A stretch of DNA of 64,000 bases, taken from positions 2,790,001 to 2,854,000 of the forward strand of contig JACGCM010000779.1 of the NCBI GenBank assembly GCA_014058105.1, given 5' to 3'. The stretch is from Kingdonia uniflora. Its lineage: Eukaryota > Streptophyta > Magnoliopsida > Ranunculales > Circaeasteraceae. A program made the position numbers and the translations under genes. How positions within the stretch are numbered: the first letter of the stretch is position 1; each line of letters begins with the position of its first letter. Of this stretch, positions 22,276 through 35,088 are shown piece by piece. The notes below the pieces were generated by a model, which saw nothing but the letters and a program-made list of their open reading frames with translations, ran no database searches and was not told the DNA's origin.

Positions 22276-23800
22276 ATGACCAACATGAACCTCAAAAGTA
22301 CCTCCAGTAACCAAAGGAGCAGCGAGGATATTCTAGTAACTGTACTACCAAAAATTGTCAACTTGCACAATGTTATTTTCGAGCTCCAAAGAATGATAGA
22401 ATCTGACACAATCCATTGGCTCGAAGATCAAAAAATTCATGCTCAAGGCCTCCAAGTCGATAGGGATGAAAAGAGGAAAGTTCTAAAGCAGTAGAGCCAA
22501 ACCCATTAAAAGGAAATGGAAAGTCTACGAAGATAACATGATCGATTCACTACTCGACATAGGTCACCTGTCCCAGCCCGAAGTGATCACCAATCAAGAG
22601 TGTATCAGAGGGAGAATGAACCAAAGGAGGAATGAAACCGAACATCAAGATCACGTCAAGGAACCCAGTAAAGTGTTATGACACTTCGAACTCGCACCAT
22701 CAGCATTGAGCACTCAAGGTAGTCGATGAACTCGGCATCAGACCACACTACCCCCTCCAAGATGACCCGTGAGGGTGAGGTTGGGCCCTGAAGGACAAGG
22801 AGATTTCAATCCTCCTACTGCTATAGTACCTCATGTGCTCCTTTAGTTCGTTACCTTTGATAACTTGAATAATCATATTCAAGCCATACATTTTAATAAT
22901 CTGAGTCGAAGATCTGCTCTAGACCAGGTCGAAACAAATTATATCTCTCCTCACCTTGAAGTTATGCCTATTTTAAATAACTTCCACATGCCAATATTTC
23001 ATCAGTACGTAGGCCTCTTCAACCCTCTAACCCATGTCAAACACTTCAAAGCAGCAGTTGACCTTTACTCTATACTTGATCAAATGTAATGGCATTTATT
23101 TAACATAAGCCTTAAAGAAGAACCTCTCAGATAGTTTTATACAATTCCTGAAAGATCAATAACCATCTTTGCTTAGCTGCAGTAATTGTTCAAATCAAAT
23201 TATTCACATGCAAAAGAACGTGAGCTAATAGTCGATTCATTATTCTTTTTCAAACAGTACGTGAAGAAAACCCTTAGAATTTTTTACAAATGTTTCCTGC
23301 AAGAAACAAGGAAGATTAGGAACTCATATCCAAAGATTGTAGTACCAGCATTTACTTCTGCACTTCACATCGATTCTAAAGTTTAAGAAGAACTAACACT
23401 TTTCAATCCCAAAATGGTAACAGAAATGATAGATGTGGTTAATAATTATATTGAGCTTGAACGATCAAAAAAGGATAAGATGAAAAACTCTTCTGTCATT
23501 CATTCCAACAATGTTTTTTCACTACTACACCCGAAATCGACAAGTAATGTTTTTGCCAAACGACGTGGGAAATCCAATGATAACATCAAAGGAAAAGATA
23601 GGAAAAAGGATAGATCAATCTCAGGTCTACCATTTATGACAACTACCCTATCTGTTATCTTACCCATCCTGAGGGGGGATGAGTTCTTTCAAGCACAAAA
23701 AATTTTTAAAGTCCCAAATAAACCTTTATGTCAGTATCATAATGTCCATAGACATAAGACTGATAACTGCTATTCTCTCATACGTATATTTTACTAAATT
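22276..23800 (+). pseudogene. gag: Element B gag
   Basis: The frame starts MTNMNLKSTSSNQ at 22276 and breaks within 220 bp. Recognisable capsid sequence follows: NPLTHVKHFKAAVDLYSI (about 23020-23080), then a decayed stretch with FYTIPERSITIFA, SLFFFKQYVKKTLRIFYK and VVPAFTSALHI, matching the plant retrotransposon-gag family. Next is EMIDVVNNYIELERSKK. The nucleocapsid knuckle CQYHNVHRHKTDNC is near 23730. At least six stops or frameshifts are visible. Gag would form the virus-like particle of the element. Confidence 0.82.
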
Positions 23801-23859
23801 ATCATGGCATGAAGGCTCCACAAATATGTCATCGATGTCCCAAAGTTTCTCGAAGAAGA

Positions 23860-24480
23860 AACAAAAATGAAAGAAGATGAACAAGGACAAGGTCAAGTTT
23901 GCCATCTGTACATGATCGAGATAGAGAAAGGAAATAAGCGAAAGAAAGATGACAGAATCATATCATGCTGTAAGATGACATCTTCCGAGAAATCTACCAA
24001 ACTTCTACCTAGCTTAAGCAAAGTAAAGAACCCATATCACATTTCCTTTGAGGACTGCAATACCAGTCATATGAAGTACCCTCACGATGATCCACTTTTG
24101 TTAATGCTCAAAGTAGGACAGGACTACTTGTACATGCTCCTCGCGGATACAAGAAGCGCAGCAGACATATTATTTAAATGAGCAGTCGATGTCCTAGGCT
24201 TCAAAAATTTTGCCAAAGCTTCAAAAATTTTGCCAAAGCTTCAACAATAACTATCACAAGCTTCAATGGTTCCAAAGAATCTACTTTGGGAGAAATCGCA
24301 TTGCCTATTTAGGCTAGGCCAGAAATAGCTTTTATCAAATTCATCGTCATCAATGCTAATTTCAAATACCTATGAATCTTGGGAAGAAGCTGGCTTTACT
24401 CAATCAAGGTAGTACCGTTGACATATTATTTGGCTTTACGTTTCCCGATTGACCATGGAGTTTACGAAATAAAAGGGAGT
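23860..24480 (+). pseudogene. Element B protease, active site changed
   Basis: After a Lys-rich linker the protease starts near 24040 (FEDCNTSHMKYPHDDPL). The catalytic triplet DTG reads DTR (LLADTRSAADILF, near 24140-24175), so the essential Gly is lost, and a TGA follows at 24179-24181. A 20-bp unit CTTCAAAAATTTTGCCAAAG is duplicated in tandem at about 24200-24239. The frame is no longer readable after it. It is dead as a protease. Confidence 0.8.
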
Positions 24481-24699
24481 CAAGCCGTTGCAAGGATGTA
24501 CGAGAATATCACTACAAACTCTCATGTATCACAACTTCTAAAGATATAGCAATTACAGAAATAGCCTCTCCCAATATTTAAATAGCATGATACTAAAACA
24601 GTCAAATCTATAGAACTCGATAGACCTGGGAGAAGCACTTTTAATGGCTCTGAACTCTCACCAGAAGAAGGAGAAACCCTCATGCAGTTGTTGAAGTGA

Positions 24700-25600
24700 A
24701 ATATCAATATCTTTACATGGCCTTTTCAAGAAATGCCAGGAATTGACCCTTTCATAGCATGCCAAAAATTAAACCTAGTACCTGACAGCAAGCCTATGGT
24801 ACAGAAGCGACGTAACCTGGCACCCAAACTACGAGAGACAGTTATTGAATAAATGAATAAGCTACTTCGAGTTGGATTCATTCGAGAAGCTAAATATCCA
24901 AAATGGGTTTCGAACATCGTAGTTGTCCCAAAGAAAAATAGGAAAATCAGGGTCTGCCTAGACTTCACCTAACCCAATAAGTTCACACTTAAGGATAACT
25001 TCCTTCTCCCTTTAATCCCTCAATTCCTTGACGCCGTGGCAGGACATGAACTTCTGTCGATGATGGATGCAGTGTCCGGATATAATCAGGATCTACTTGC
25101 CATAAAAGATCAAAAAAAGACTATTCATTATAGAAAAAGGCCTTTACTATTACATTGTTATGCCATTTGGATTAAAGAATTCATGAACAACATATCAGCG
25201 ACTTGTGACCAGAATGTTTAGAGATTACTTGGGCAAAATCATGGAGGTATACATCGATCATATGATCTGCAAGAGCCTAAAATTAGAAGATCATTACAAC
25301 AATCTGCAAATAATCTTTGACATCCTTCGTACATATTACATTAATTTAAACTCAAAAAAATGCCAATTTGGAGTAGCATCTGGTAAATTCTTGGGCCATC
25401 TGGTAAGTAAAAGGGGGATAAATATTGATCCATAATAAATCAAAGTACTCATGGTTATGCCATCACTATGAACAAAAAAGGGTATCCAAAAGCACGCTAG
25501 GAAAGTTGTCATTTTTCACAGGTTCATCTCAAAGTCATATGATCGATGCAAACTTCTTTACCTTCTTTGTGGGAACCGAGCCTCAGTAACAAGGAAACAA
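24700..25600 (+). pseudogene. Element B reverse transcriptase
   Basis: The RT starts with FQEMPGIDPFIACQKLNLVP near 24727, then IREAKYPKWVSNIVVVPKK and MMDAVSGYNQ. Frame breaks follow at 25150-25210. The YxDD box reads YIDHMICK (about 25250-25270), so the second Asp is His. Then KKCQFGVASGKFLGHLVSK follows. This is the only catalytic loss in the window that is not explained by a G-to-A change. Confidence 0.83.
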
Positions 25601-25659
25601 CCCAAAGAAATCATCTGGACCCCAGAATACAAATTAGTCTTTCAAGACCTAAAAAGATA

Positions 25660-26640
25660 CTTGGGGCATCCTCCCATAATGAGTACTCATGTTAATGGCA
25701 AAGTATTAACAATGAATTTATCGATAACAGAAGATTTAATCAGTTTTGTCCTCATTCGAGAAGATAATGGGGTAGAAAAGCCAATTTACTTCATCAACAA
25801 AACTCTCATGCCATCTAAAAACAAATACACAATAACTAAAAAGTAGCTTCTAGCTCTGGTGTAGAGTTCCTAAAAACTTTGACCTCATTTCCAAGCACAT
25901 CTCATCAAGGTCATCACCAAATTCCCCCTCAAACTGGTCCTTTCAAAAAAAATCTAGAAGGGTACAACAATGGTCCGTCTTCCTAGGATAATATGATATC
26001 TCTTTTGAGCCACAAATATCAATTAAAGGATAGGTAATAGCCAATTTCTTGGCAGACTTCCCCGTCGAAGACCCTGAATGGGAGGACCTCGAAGAAACAC
26101 TAGCCAATGACATTATTGAAGAACCAAATGCATGGTCCAAAAGCATATGATGGAGACTATTTACAGATGGCTCTACAGGACCAAGAAGATCATGGATTGG
26201 CATCGTTCTAGTGATACCATCCAACCACATAATTAAAAAAGCTATCAAACTCAAGTTCTATACAACAAAAAGCAAGATGGAGTATGAAGATATTTTACAT
26301 GGCTTAGACCTTACACTGGCACTTGGGGTAGAAGAAATTGTCGCTTAAGTAAACTCATTACTAGTGGCTAACTATTATAATAAAATATTCAAAATATTAG
26401 GTAAAATGGTTGAATATGCCGTTCTAGTTAAAAAAATAAAGAAGTTTACAAGAGCCATAATTTCTTATTTACAAAGAGCTGAAAACTGCCATGCTGACAC
26501 ACTGGCATACATCGTCGTAATGCTCAAAGATAGTGAGAAATGGGCACTAGAGATTGAAGTAATCCAACATTCTAGCCTTAAAATAGACTACGTAATGCAA
26601 ATCCAAATTACTGAAGATGACGGTCTTAAAAACTGAAGAA
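25660..26640 (+). pseudogene. Element B RT connection and RNase H
   Basis: The connection motif KPIYFINKTLMPSKNKY lies at 25780-25830. The RNase H core is at about 26145-26360: RLFTDGSTGPRRSWIGIVLV holds the first Asp, KMEYEDILHGLDL holds the Glu, and the third Asp position reads VNSLLV (Asn). The post-RNase H stretch (26364-26636) with FTRAIISYLQRAENCHADTL is open. Several stops occur in between. Confidence 0.8.
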
Positions 26641-26809
26641 AGTCATTCCTCACATACGTCAACTCCAATACTCTCCCCAAAACAAGGAAGAAGCTCGATC
26701 CCTGTGAGCAAAATATACAAGATTCAAAGTCCAAGGAGGAGTATTATACAAAATTATCGGCGGTAGCCCACTGATTGAATGTATTTCACAAAAATAAGCA
26801 TAAATCAAA

Positions 26810-27755
26810 ATTAAAGAGTTACACGAAGGAATTTGTGCAGCACATATCTCAAGATGGTCACTAGCTCAAAGGGCTTTCACTCAAGGGTTGTACTGGCCAA
26901 AAATGAGGCAAGACTGTGAAGATTTTATTCAAAAATGCTAGTGTCAAATCTGCGCTCAAGACATCAAAAGTCCAACCCTCGACTTGTATGTCAGTAATGT
27001 CCTTTGGCCATTTAAAAGATAGGCAATCGATATCATTGGTCCACTCCACCCCGCATCAGGCAATAAAAAATTTGTCTTTATAGCTACAGATTACTTCGCC
27101 AAATAGGTTGAAGTTGTTCCACTTTATTACACTGATGAAATAAAGTAATTAAATTTCTATGGGAGCATATCATCACCAGATTTAGCTATACAAAAATGAT
27201 AAGATCGATTAATAGCAGCATTTCATCAGCATCAAAGTTCTAAAATTCTTCCACAAATACAAGATCTAATTGACTACTTCAACACCTTACTACTCGCAAG
27301 GAAATGGTCAGGCCAAAGCTATTAATAAGAGCATCAAATTGAGGTTACAAAAGTCGCTGGACAAAAAAAATGGCGATAGGTCAAGGAGTTACTCAGTGTC
27401 TTTTGGGTTTATAGGATGAAGAGAAGTAACAGATGTGGACTATTATGTAACCTCAATTGGATAAAAAAAAACTCGAGATCACGCCCTCGCAAACTTGGAG
27501 CGATATCACGACACTCTAAGAAAAAAGCATAACAAGAAAGTAAGAAAACTAACATTCGACATCGGCGACCTCGTACTTCGACGAATTCAAGACAGGTAAT
27601 CGACCAAAGGACTCTAGAAAATTATCAAAAAATTAGGAAGCTCCTTACATTAGAAGTGACAAAACCGATAGTGGCATATATTGGTTAATAACTGAATACA
27701 AATTGTAACTGGAGTTCCCATGGAATACAGCCCACTTGAAGATATTCTATAAATC
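26810..27755 (+). pseudogene. Element B integrase, heavily decayed
   Basis: The zinc finger is recognisable: KELHEGICAAHIS, then KC and CQICAQDIKS. After stops, AIDIIGPLHPASGN (first Asp, near 27030) and VFIATDYFAK follow. The second and third catalytic positions fall in frame-shifted text near 27200-27330, where YYSQGNGQA-type sequence survives only in pieces. The C-terminal part is a string of stops. Confidence 0.78.
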
Positions 27756-27849
27756 AAAGTTTTAATTTATTTCATTTTCAATAAAGAGATTATCTTTCAT
27801 ATCAACTCAATAAATCTTCTACTCTAAATTGTCAAAAAAAAAACTTTAC

Positions 27850-28110
27850 AAGCTAGTGTCAAATCAGAGCCCCATTTATTCGACAACAGATATCCCACAA
27901 ATGGGGAAACATGTCTGACCATCATTACTAAATTCGGCACGCCAAAAAAAAGTTTTCTTATCAATCAAACCAAATATCCCATAGGGGGAACACGTCTGGC
28001 AATTATTCCTAAAATCAGCAAGCCAGAACATGGCTATCCTATTAGTCCACTCAGATATCCCCTAGGTGGGTAGCATATCTGAAGTACTTATCAAATAATA
28101 GATCTCACTT
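27850..28110 (+). repeat. Imperfect ~82-bp repeats downstream of pol in element B
   Basis: The motif GATATCCC(A/C)...GGG...CATGTCTG appears near 27888, 27970 and 28051, a period of about 82. It sits in the same place as the 194-bp arrays of A and D and the 160-bp array of C, but the sequence is different. Confidence 0.65.
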
Positions 28111-28342
28111 AATTTTGTTGGTTATCTCGATCTAAAAACATAAAAACATATCAAACATCACATCAAGTATTTAGACTACCTGTGTATCAGTAATCGACAA
28201 TTCAAATAAACCATTCAAAAATTCACCACTTCAAAATAAAATCATTCCAAAAATAAAATCAATATTATCATGTCCTATCAACTACTTGTACAACTTTTAT
28301 TTCCAAACATTACCAAAAAAAATTGACTACATTTAAAATTAT

Positions 28343-30665
28343 CTACTTCTCTGGAGATATGATTGAAGTAGTCATCTTCACTAGGAGATCGAGGGTAAGT
28401 TCATTGAGAAGTTCCCCTCCTATTTGGTATGCACCATCGGGCAAGTTAGGGCTAACAGCTATAGTTTCAACTACATCATCTTCGATATCAAAATCTTCAA
28501 GCAACCGCAGCAAGACCCTTATAAAAGTCTTTTCTTTCCTCCATCAACTCAAATTGGCCAGAGAAGTTGGTCTTCATGTGCATTAAGGAGTCGATAACCG
28601 CCAAATCTGCCTTTGCGGTAGCTTGGGTAAGAGCTTTCACTTTTTCTGCCTCCGTCAACTTCTGCACAGCCAGAATTTATTCTCGAACATCATCTTTAAA
28701 ATTTGATTTTTGAAGAACTAGGGCTTCCTCCCTCTCCTTAGCCATATCAGCTCTCAACTTCTCGACCTCTTTCTTTTTTGTGTCTCCCATATCTTCTTCG
28801 CTTTATGAATAACCGCCTCCCTCGACTTAGCCGCCCATGACCTTACCTTCTCCAGCTCATCTTCAAGTGCTTCCTTCTCCCCCACCAACTCCTTCTCGAT
28901 ATTTTTAGACACTAGAAGTTTGTTGGTTAAATTCTGCCTTCCCAAGAGCAATGGTTTCCCATCGAGAAGTAACTTCTCCATCTGTATCATAGTCAAAGAA
29001 TGAGATCTCGAGGAAGGAACCAAGTTTATTAATTGAAATGAGGCACTAAAATTCCTCACCTAATTCATCATTCGATGACCATCAACGAAGAAGGTTGAGA
29101 TACTCTCTGCTCCAGCCAAGTAGTCATCGAAGTCTTACTCCATCGACTTCGCCCAGCAACAAAAGACTTGATGGTTCGGTAGGCTTCTTCCTTAGAATCC
29201 ACAAAGTTTCCAGCAAGCTTCAACTTTAAGAAATCAAGAGAGCCTTTCTTCACACCCTCTGCCTTCTTTACTGGCCGACCATCTAGGGTACTTTTCGTCC
29301 CCGACACAACTTCTCCTTTCTTCTCAACAAGGTTATTTCGAGTCACCCCCTTAGAAGGTGGAACACGTGCAGGAAGAAGAATGGCAGCCCTCTTTTTCTT
29401 ACCAGCTTTCCTAAAGGCCCTAGCCAGCTGGGCCACTTTTTCTACCATAGCAAAATTTATGGTATAACCACTCAAATTAGGGTTCTCGAGGGGGATGCTC
29501 GAATCTGCAAATCTCTCTTAATTTTGGCTGACATCTTACCATCGATAAGACAAATATCGTCGCCTTTGGTTCGACTCCTTCTCAATCCTGCCTCCTTGAA
29601 CAACTCTTCAACTGCCTCTTGATCCTGGGCAAGATAATCAATTTGACCGTAATAATTTGTTTTTAGATTATACAACCTTTCCTTAACTTTTGAATTCTTA
29701 TTGACCTCCTTCAAAGCTGTACAAGCCAATACAGTCAGTTAGCACATGTACACAAAACAACAAGTTCGACAAAAAAAATACAAGTTATACCACTAACCAA
29801 AGTTAAAGTTTTTCCACTTTAAAGGTTTACCAGGCTCCTTGGGATCGAACTCGTAGTTCCCCGATACGAGAAATTGATCAGCAAAATATTTACCCCCTGT
29901 TGAAACCATATCATACAACAAGGGCCTCTTAAGAAACCTGGTCAAATACCTATACCCCACCTTGCTTGGATTTTACTTCAGTATGTAATACCCAAGCATA
30001 TCATCTACAGATATCAATTGCTCTCCTATTTCCTTCAGTTGAGCATTCAACACTATCACAACCTTAAACAAGTCATAGACATTCAGGTTGAACTGACCAG
30101 AGGTAACGTCAAAGAAATTTAAGAGCTTCTTCTAATCAACTCAAAGAGGCAGCTTCAAGCCTTTCGTAATTTGTTCTTGATATACGAGAATACCCTCCAT
30201 AAGGAGTTCTTGGTCGGTCATCACCCCATAATATTCCTCCAATCTCACATCTTCAGGGATACCGTACTTTTCTTTTAAATTTAAATTTTCATTGGCCTAC
30301 ACCCCATCTCCATAGTACTCCCCATCCTCATCCAGATCTACCTCTGAATCATCTCCTGCCCTGCCCCCACCAGTGCATTCTCCTTGACCACTCGTCTGAG
30401 GCTTGTGTTCGATGTCTGTCTCTATTCTTTCCTCATCAACCTCCACCTTTGCAATATTAGAACACGGTGCAACCTCATTTTCTACTTTAGCTCCTCGACA
30501 CTCCCCAATAGCATCCTTACAATGATTCCCCACCCTATACTATCAACCCAACTCTTGAACACAAGTGGTCACATCAATAATTATGGGTTCTACATTGATA
30601 ATGTTAAACATAGTTCCTATTACAACCGCATCTGGAAGATTACTATTTTGGACTGGTTCATCCAT
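28343..30665 (-). pseudogene. Element B antisense ORF1 (aORF1), three exons
   Basis: This starts MDEPVQNSNLPDAVV at 30665, opposite to pol. An acidic part (DSEVDLDEDGEYYGDGV) leads to a domain with [20 protein letters not shown] and [14 protein letters not shown], like the 'putative gypsy type transposon' family. Intron 1 is 29717-29797 (81 bp, phase 1) and intron 2 is 28982-29059 (78 bp, followed by ATGGAG). Both fall at the same places as in A and D. The tail (MEKLLLDG..., KELVGEKEALEDELEKV) is a coiled coil. It ends near 28343 after frameshifts. Function unknown; the protein may help the element, for example in RNA or particle handling, but nothing in the sequence proves this. Confidence 0.75.
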
Positions 30666-31970
30666 TGCGAACCTGAAAATCATATTGTTTGTTTTTAAGT
30701 TAGTTCTACATCATTTTTTGCACTACATAGTACTTTAACTTATTGCCACATGGATAGTCAAGGAAAATTCTTTATCAAAATAGACAAGCGTTGTCAAAAC
30801 TTATGTTCCAACAGCCCATCATATCTATTACTATCACGTTCTCGAATAAAGTTCACACATTTTTTTGTAAAAATGTTTATATCGACAATGTCTTCATCAA
30901 CAATTACTCAATTTGCTTATCTAAATTCTTTAAGTTATTATATAGGTTATTTCATAATCTTCTCGAAGACACCAATAGAGAGAATGACGCCCAGTTTCCC
31001 GCCAAAAAAGTAAAAACAAAATTTTGATATTTTTGGCAACAATTAAGGCCAACTACAACGTAAAAAATATCAATCACATTTTTTCCCTCACCCAGAACAT
31101 CACTCAACTTCATATACCTCTCAAATATCTCCAAACCCCACATCATAACCACACGGTGACCAAAATTGATCCACTCCTCCCAGACAAGGGGATATCACTA
31201 TTAAATTGCTATACCAACTATCTTGTTCCAAGATCCATGCTCTAAAACATCACCATTCAAACAACTCAATCTCTAAACCAAAAAATTAAACCCAAACCCT
31301 AAAACAGCTTGCTATCAAAATTACTAGTGCTACACCAACTTTATTCCAATTCATTCACACACCACATACAATTAATCATAACCTATAATGGGTTGTATCC
31401 CAAATCATAATTACATCAAACATAAAAGAAATTTGAGGAAAAATAGAAAAACCAACCATAAAGACGCACAGCTTGTAAATTCTTCTCCATTATAACTTTA
31501 GCCCTCTCAATGAGTACGGATATCTCCTCAGTACCAATATTGTAACAATTAACAATTGTAGAATAGAGAGAATTAGAGTGTACTCTGGATTTTTTAGAAA
31601 ATAAGAAGTGTGACTAGTCACCAGACAATGGGGTATTTATAGACCCCACGTGATGGTTCAACACACCACCTCAAGACCCTTCGCCTAACCGTTTGGCAGT
31701 TTTCCTTTTTATTTGCCTACCACCCCTCTTCTTGAATACTTTCACTATTTCCCTCCTCAATGACAATAGACCATTACAATGTTGCTCTAGACCATCCAGA
31801 TACACCATAACCTCATCAGTTCCCTCCATCATCTCCAATACAGCTCTGAAACTCACAAAAATATATTGAACATCAAATTCCTTATAAACTAATACATCAC
31901 TTGGAGGAAAATATCTGGCCTTGTCTCTTTACAAACCTCCACCATATCTTTCCTTTTTATTTTTTATTTA
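30666..31970. other. Element B spacer between aORF1 and the C insertion
   Basis: AT-rich, with several short frames and no recognised protein. A minus-strand frame at 31671-31856 (rich in Arg/Lys and Leu) lies where A and D have aORF2, but I cannot align it convincingly. By analogy with A and D, the region may include the antisense promoter of aORF1. Confidence 0.4.
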
Positions 31971-31975
31971 CCTCC
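31971..31975. other. Target-site duplication of element C, left copy (CCTCC)
   Basis: CCTCC precedes the LTR start at 31976 and is repeated at 51892-51896 after the other LTR. Confidence 0.9.
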
Positions 31976-32591
31976 TGTAGTGGCCTAATTCTGTTTGCTC
32001 AAAGAGGCCTAGAATTATCTCTTACACCAATGTACCTGTAATAAAATCTAATTGAAAACAAGAAATGACACAAGTGTTTAGCTTAGAAAACCTATGAATA
32101 GGTTAAAAACCACGATCTCGGGTTGAGGATTTTTATAATAGTGACGTTTATTGCTTGAGGCTGATATCTTATTATAAGTGATCTCTAGACTTAAAAATGT
32201 TTGATCTTGTGAATAAGAAGTTTAAAGATTTGGATAATTTAGAAAATATAGTTTTCCTGGTGATTTCTCCTATAATTTTCTGGTCTTTGTCTCTTTTGGA
32301 ACTTTTTCTTTATATAGGCCTTTCCCGCAGTTCTTTATCGTACTGGAGCACGTTCTCCAAATAATATGGTTAGTGGCGGTTGACTGAGTAACTGCTGAGT
32401 TCGAAAGAGACAGGTGGCTTTGACTTGTTTAGGTTTTTCAATTTAAGCTTGACCCACGTTCATTGCCAGTTCGTAAAGTATGTGGCAATATTAACTGGAG
32501 AAGTCTTGTGGAGAATGTGTGAGTCTGACATGGAGGTAGTTTAAACTGATGACAGCTCGATTTAGGTAAGATCGAGGGGTAGGCCCCTACA
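31976..32591 (-). repeat. 3' LTR of element C
   Basis: On the minus strand it starts TGTAGGGGCCTACCCC and ends in CCACTACA. A minus-strand TATA-like CCTATATAAAGA lies at about 32309-32320. Confidence 0.93.
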
Positions 32592-32605
32592 ATCGCCCCC
32601 TCGCA
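32592..32605 (-). other. Polypurine tract of element C
   Basis: The minus strand reads GCGAGGGGGCGAT directly before the 3' LTR. It resembles the tracts of A and D. Confidence 0.75.
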
Positions 32606-32922
32606 ACCGAAGTCACGAGTGGCTTGGGTTGAGAAAGAATTATTGGATATACGGGTTAGAAATTTGAATGAGGAAGGAAGTAATGATGGTGTTTGACTGC
32701 ATGAAAAATGTGTGTTTCAAGGGAAAAGTACGTGCATTAAATGTTGATAGGAATATTGATGTATGCGACGGTTAGGGTTTGAAGAGTCTCGTCTGTATTA
32801 AATGATGACACTTGAGAAAATGTACATGCACAACAAATGTAGGGTTATATAAATAGTACTTGTACAAAGGTTGGTGTCCAAGTACTCTTGTTCAGATTCA
32901 AAATCCTCTGCAAGTATTGAAG

Positions 32923-34094
32923 ATGGTAAAGACTCGTAGGATGGTTCTTAAAGAGATAATTGCTTCTGAAATGCAGAGGTTGAACTTGAAGATTTTTGGG
33001 GATTAGTCCTTGGAGAATTCTATTCCTACTCCTGTTCCTCTGACGTATCAAGGAATGTCAAAAAATGAAGTGACTAAAGCTGAGGATGAGTTTTACTGTA
33101 GATGGAGGTTTCACCATATTATTTTGGCAGGCGAGCAACATTGGGTTTGTCTCTGTATCCTTGCGGAAGACAAGGTTGGGGAGACAGATGCAGGAATTGG
33201 CGTAAGTGTATGTCTTGTATCGCAATAGATTTTAAGGTTAGGCCCTCTTCATCTCTACTAACTCTGAGGGGTTGGTGGTTATAGGAGAGGCGGTGATGGT
33301 AGTAGAGGAGGAAGATGGAGAAAGGAAGTGTGCTTCTACATTTCTATCGCTACTTTGCGCTGAGAAATGCTGAGGCTGGGGAGCGCTTGAAGAAGAATAA
33401 AAATGATGCCAGAGTTTCTCTTGTTCCAAGAGATGTTGTTAGCTTATCAGCTCGAATAAGGAATCTAGAAGGGGGGTGTTGCTCGAATTCAAGGACATGT
33501 GCGCAAAGGAGTTGAGCAACAACGAGAGTATCAAATAAAGCTGGATACTGCTCTTATCAGGGAAAAAGGGTTAGAGCGTGTTATCAAAGGAAAGGAGATT
33601 GTGATAAAGGATAAAGAGGAATTTTAAAAGAAAATTTTAGATGTGGAAGAACTAAGCAAGGAGATCGAGATACTTCGTGCTCAAGTTGTTGATTTGGAGA
33701 TGACTAATCGAGCTAAGTCAGCTAAGGCTGATAATTTTTTTATAGAAACGTTGCTTTTATAGATCTAATAGACAGAGAAATAGAAAGTCAAAATGCACGA
33801 TATAAAAGGTTAGAAGATCACCTTCAGAGGTCGAGGACAATTTTTTCCCACTCAGTTGTAACTCAAGTCTCACATTCAGAATTACTGAGGGCGGTGATTG
33901 CTTACTTTATTGAAGAAGTAAAAAGACTTGAGTTAGAGAAAGATATCTTGTTTGACTGTATGATAGGAAGGGGATGTATCAGCAAGGTTAAAGTCGATCG
34001 AGGAGATAGCGCAAGTTCCATGGGGGCGGATCTAAGCCCTCGACCTGCTGAGTTGATAGAGGAAAGTAAGATTGGTGTGACTGCTCAAGCTTGA
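32923..34094 (+). pseudogene. Element C antisense ORF remnants (plus strand)
   Basis: C runs on the minus strand, so its antisense genes lie on plus. The part starting MVKTRRMVLKEI at 32923 contains EMQRLNLKIFG, like the start of aORF3 in A and D. Further on, 33315-33515 begins MEKGSVLLHFYRYFALRNAE. The stretch 33530-33720 (KGLERVIKGKEIVIKDKEE, LSKEIEILRAQVVDLEM) and 33790-34094 (VKRLELEKDILFDCM) form a coiled-coil tail like that of aORF1. Frameshifts and stops are many. The N-terminal half of aORF1 appears to be deleted, so two original genes may be joined here. Confidence 0.6.
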
Positions 34095-34220
34095 GAATTT
34101 AGGGCTAGTTGACCTCTTGTTGTAGGGGTAAGCGTGGCTGACATCCCAGCAGCATAAAAAAATCCATTGTAGTGGCTTTGTGCAAACCTGAAAAGAAATA
34201 ATATATTTTGCAGACATGTT

Positions 34221-34587
34221 GAGAGATTAAAGATAGTTTTACCGTTGCTTTATCTTATGTCTGGTTGAGCTCTTCGATTAACAACTAGTATCACCTTTGT
34301 TTTAATCATAGAGTTGAGTAGAGTTAGTCAAATCAGGCATAATCTAAATTTAATTGGTAGAATGTCATAGACATATTGAAAGAGATGAAAGCTAGTTTTA
34401 CCTTTGCCTCATCTTATGTCTGGTAGAGTCCTTTGATTGAAAACAAGTGCTACCTTATTCTAATCGCAGTAGATTTAGTAGAGTCAGCCAAACCAAGTGT
34501 ATTCTTGATTTAACTGATATGATGTCATAGACATATTAAAAGAGATGAAAGCTAGTTTTACCTTTGCCTTATCTTATGTCTGGTAGA
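34221..34587. repeat. 160-bp tandem repeat array of element C, part left of D
   Basis: The unit motif AGAGAT(G/T)AAAGCTAG starts at about 34221, 34381 and 34541, exactly 160 bp apart. The third unit is cut at 34587 by element D and resumes at 45140. If D and one GTAGA copy are removed, the spacing to the next unit (45253) is again exactly 160. Confidence 0.95.
34583..34587. other. Target-site duplication of element D, left copy (GTAGA)
   Basis: GTAGA is repeated at 45135-45139. Confidence 0.92.
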
Positions 34588-35088
34588 TGTAGTAGCCTAC
34601 TCGCTACCGTCTACCCCAGTCAAACACTGAAAGGCTACTTCGAAGCCTACTCGAATATCTCAAAGCCCATCCAATATGTCCCCCAAAGATCACCCGGAGA
34701 CGAAGCCTCGACTCTGAACAAGCCTCTAAAAAGAACTCCACTTCAACATCAAAAACATTTCGACCATATCCGTACATGGTTGAAGTGTGACAAGACAGAG
34801 AGCTAGCTCACTAGACAGGATGGCAGAGTTGTTGGTCCTTGCAGCTACAGTGATAGAGCATGGTGGCAGACCCTGTATTTCCGGCTTCAGCACCAACTCC
34901 GGGATATCCGCTTGATATCCGGAGGATGCCCGGATTGTACACTTGTAATCTGAACTAACATTGGTGACTCAGCTCATCCTATGTTCTATAAATAGGAGAG
35001 ATGGGGAACCAAAGAGAGGTTAGAAAATCTCCCCCCATACCCCATACAGTTTACCTTCAATCACCTTGCAAAACCCAGTACTCGAACC
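34588..35088 (+). repeat. 5' LTR of element D, truncated
   Basis: It matches the first ~500 bp of the right LTR (44425-45134), including the TATA box CTATAAATAG near 34986, and stops at CAGTACTCGAACC. The last ~190 bp are missing and antisense pol sequence follows directly. Confidence 0.88.

Noticed and set aside
31671..31856. Minus-strand 61-codon frame as aORF2 of element B
   Set aside because: The position fits but I could not align it with aORF2 of A or D.
34221..34587. CRISPR-like regular repeats
   Set aside because: The 160-bp units are directly adjacent without unique spacers and lie in a plant retrotransposon.
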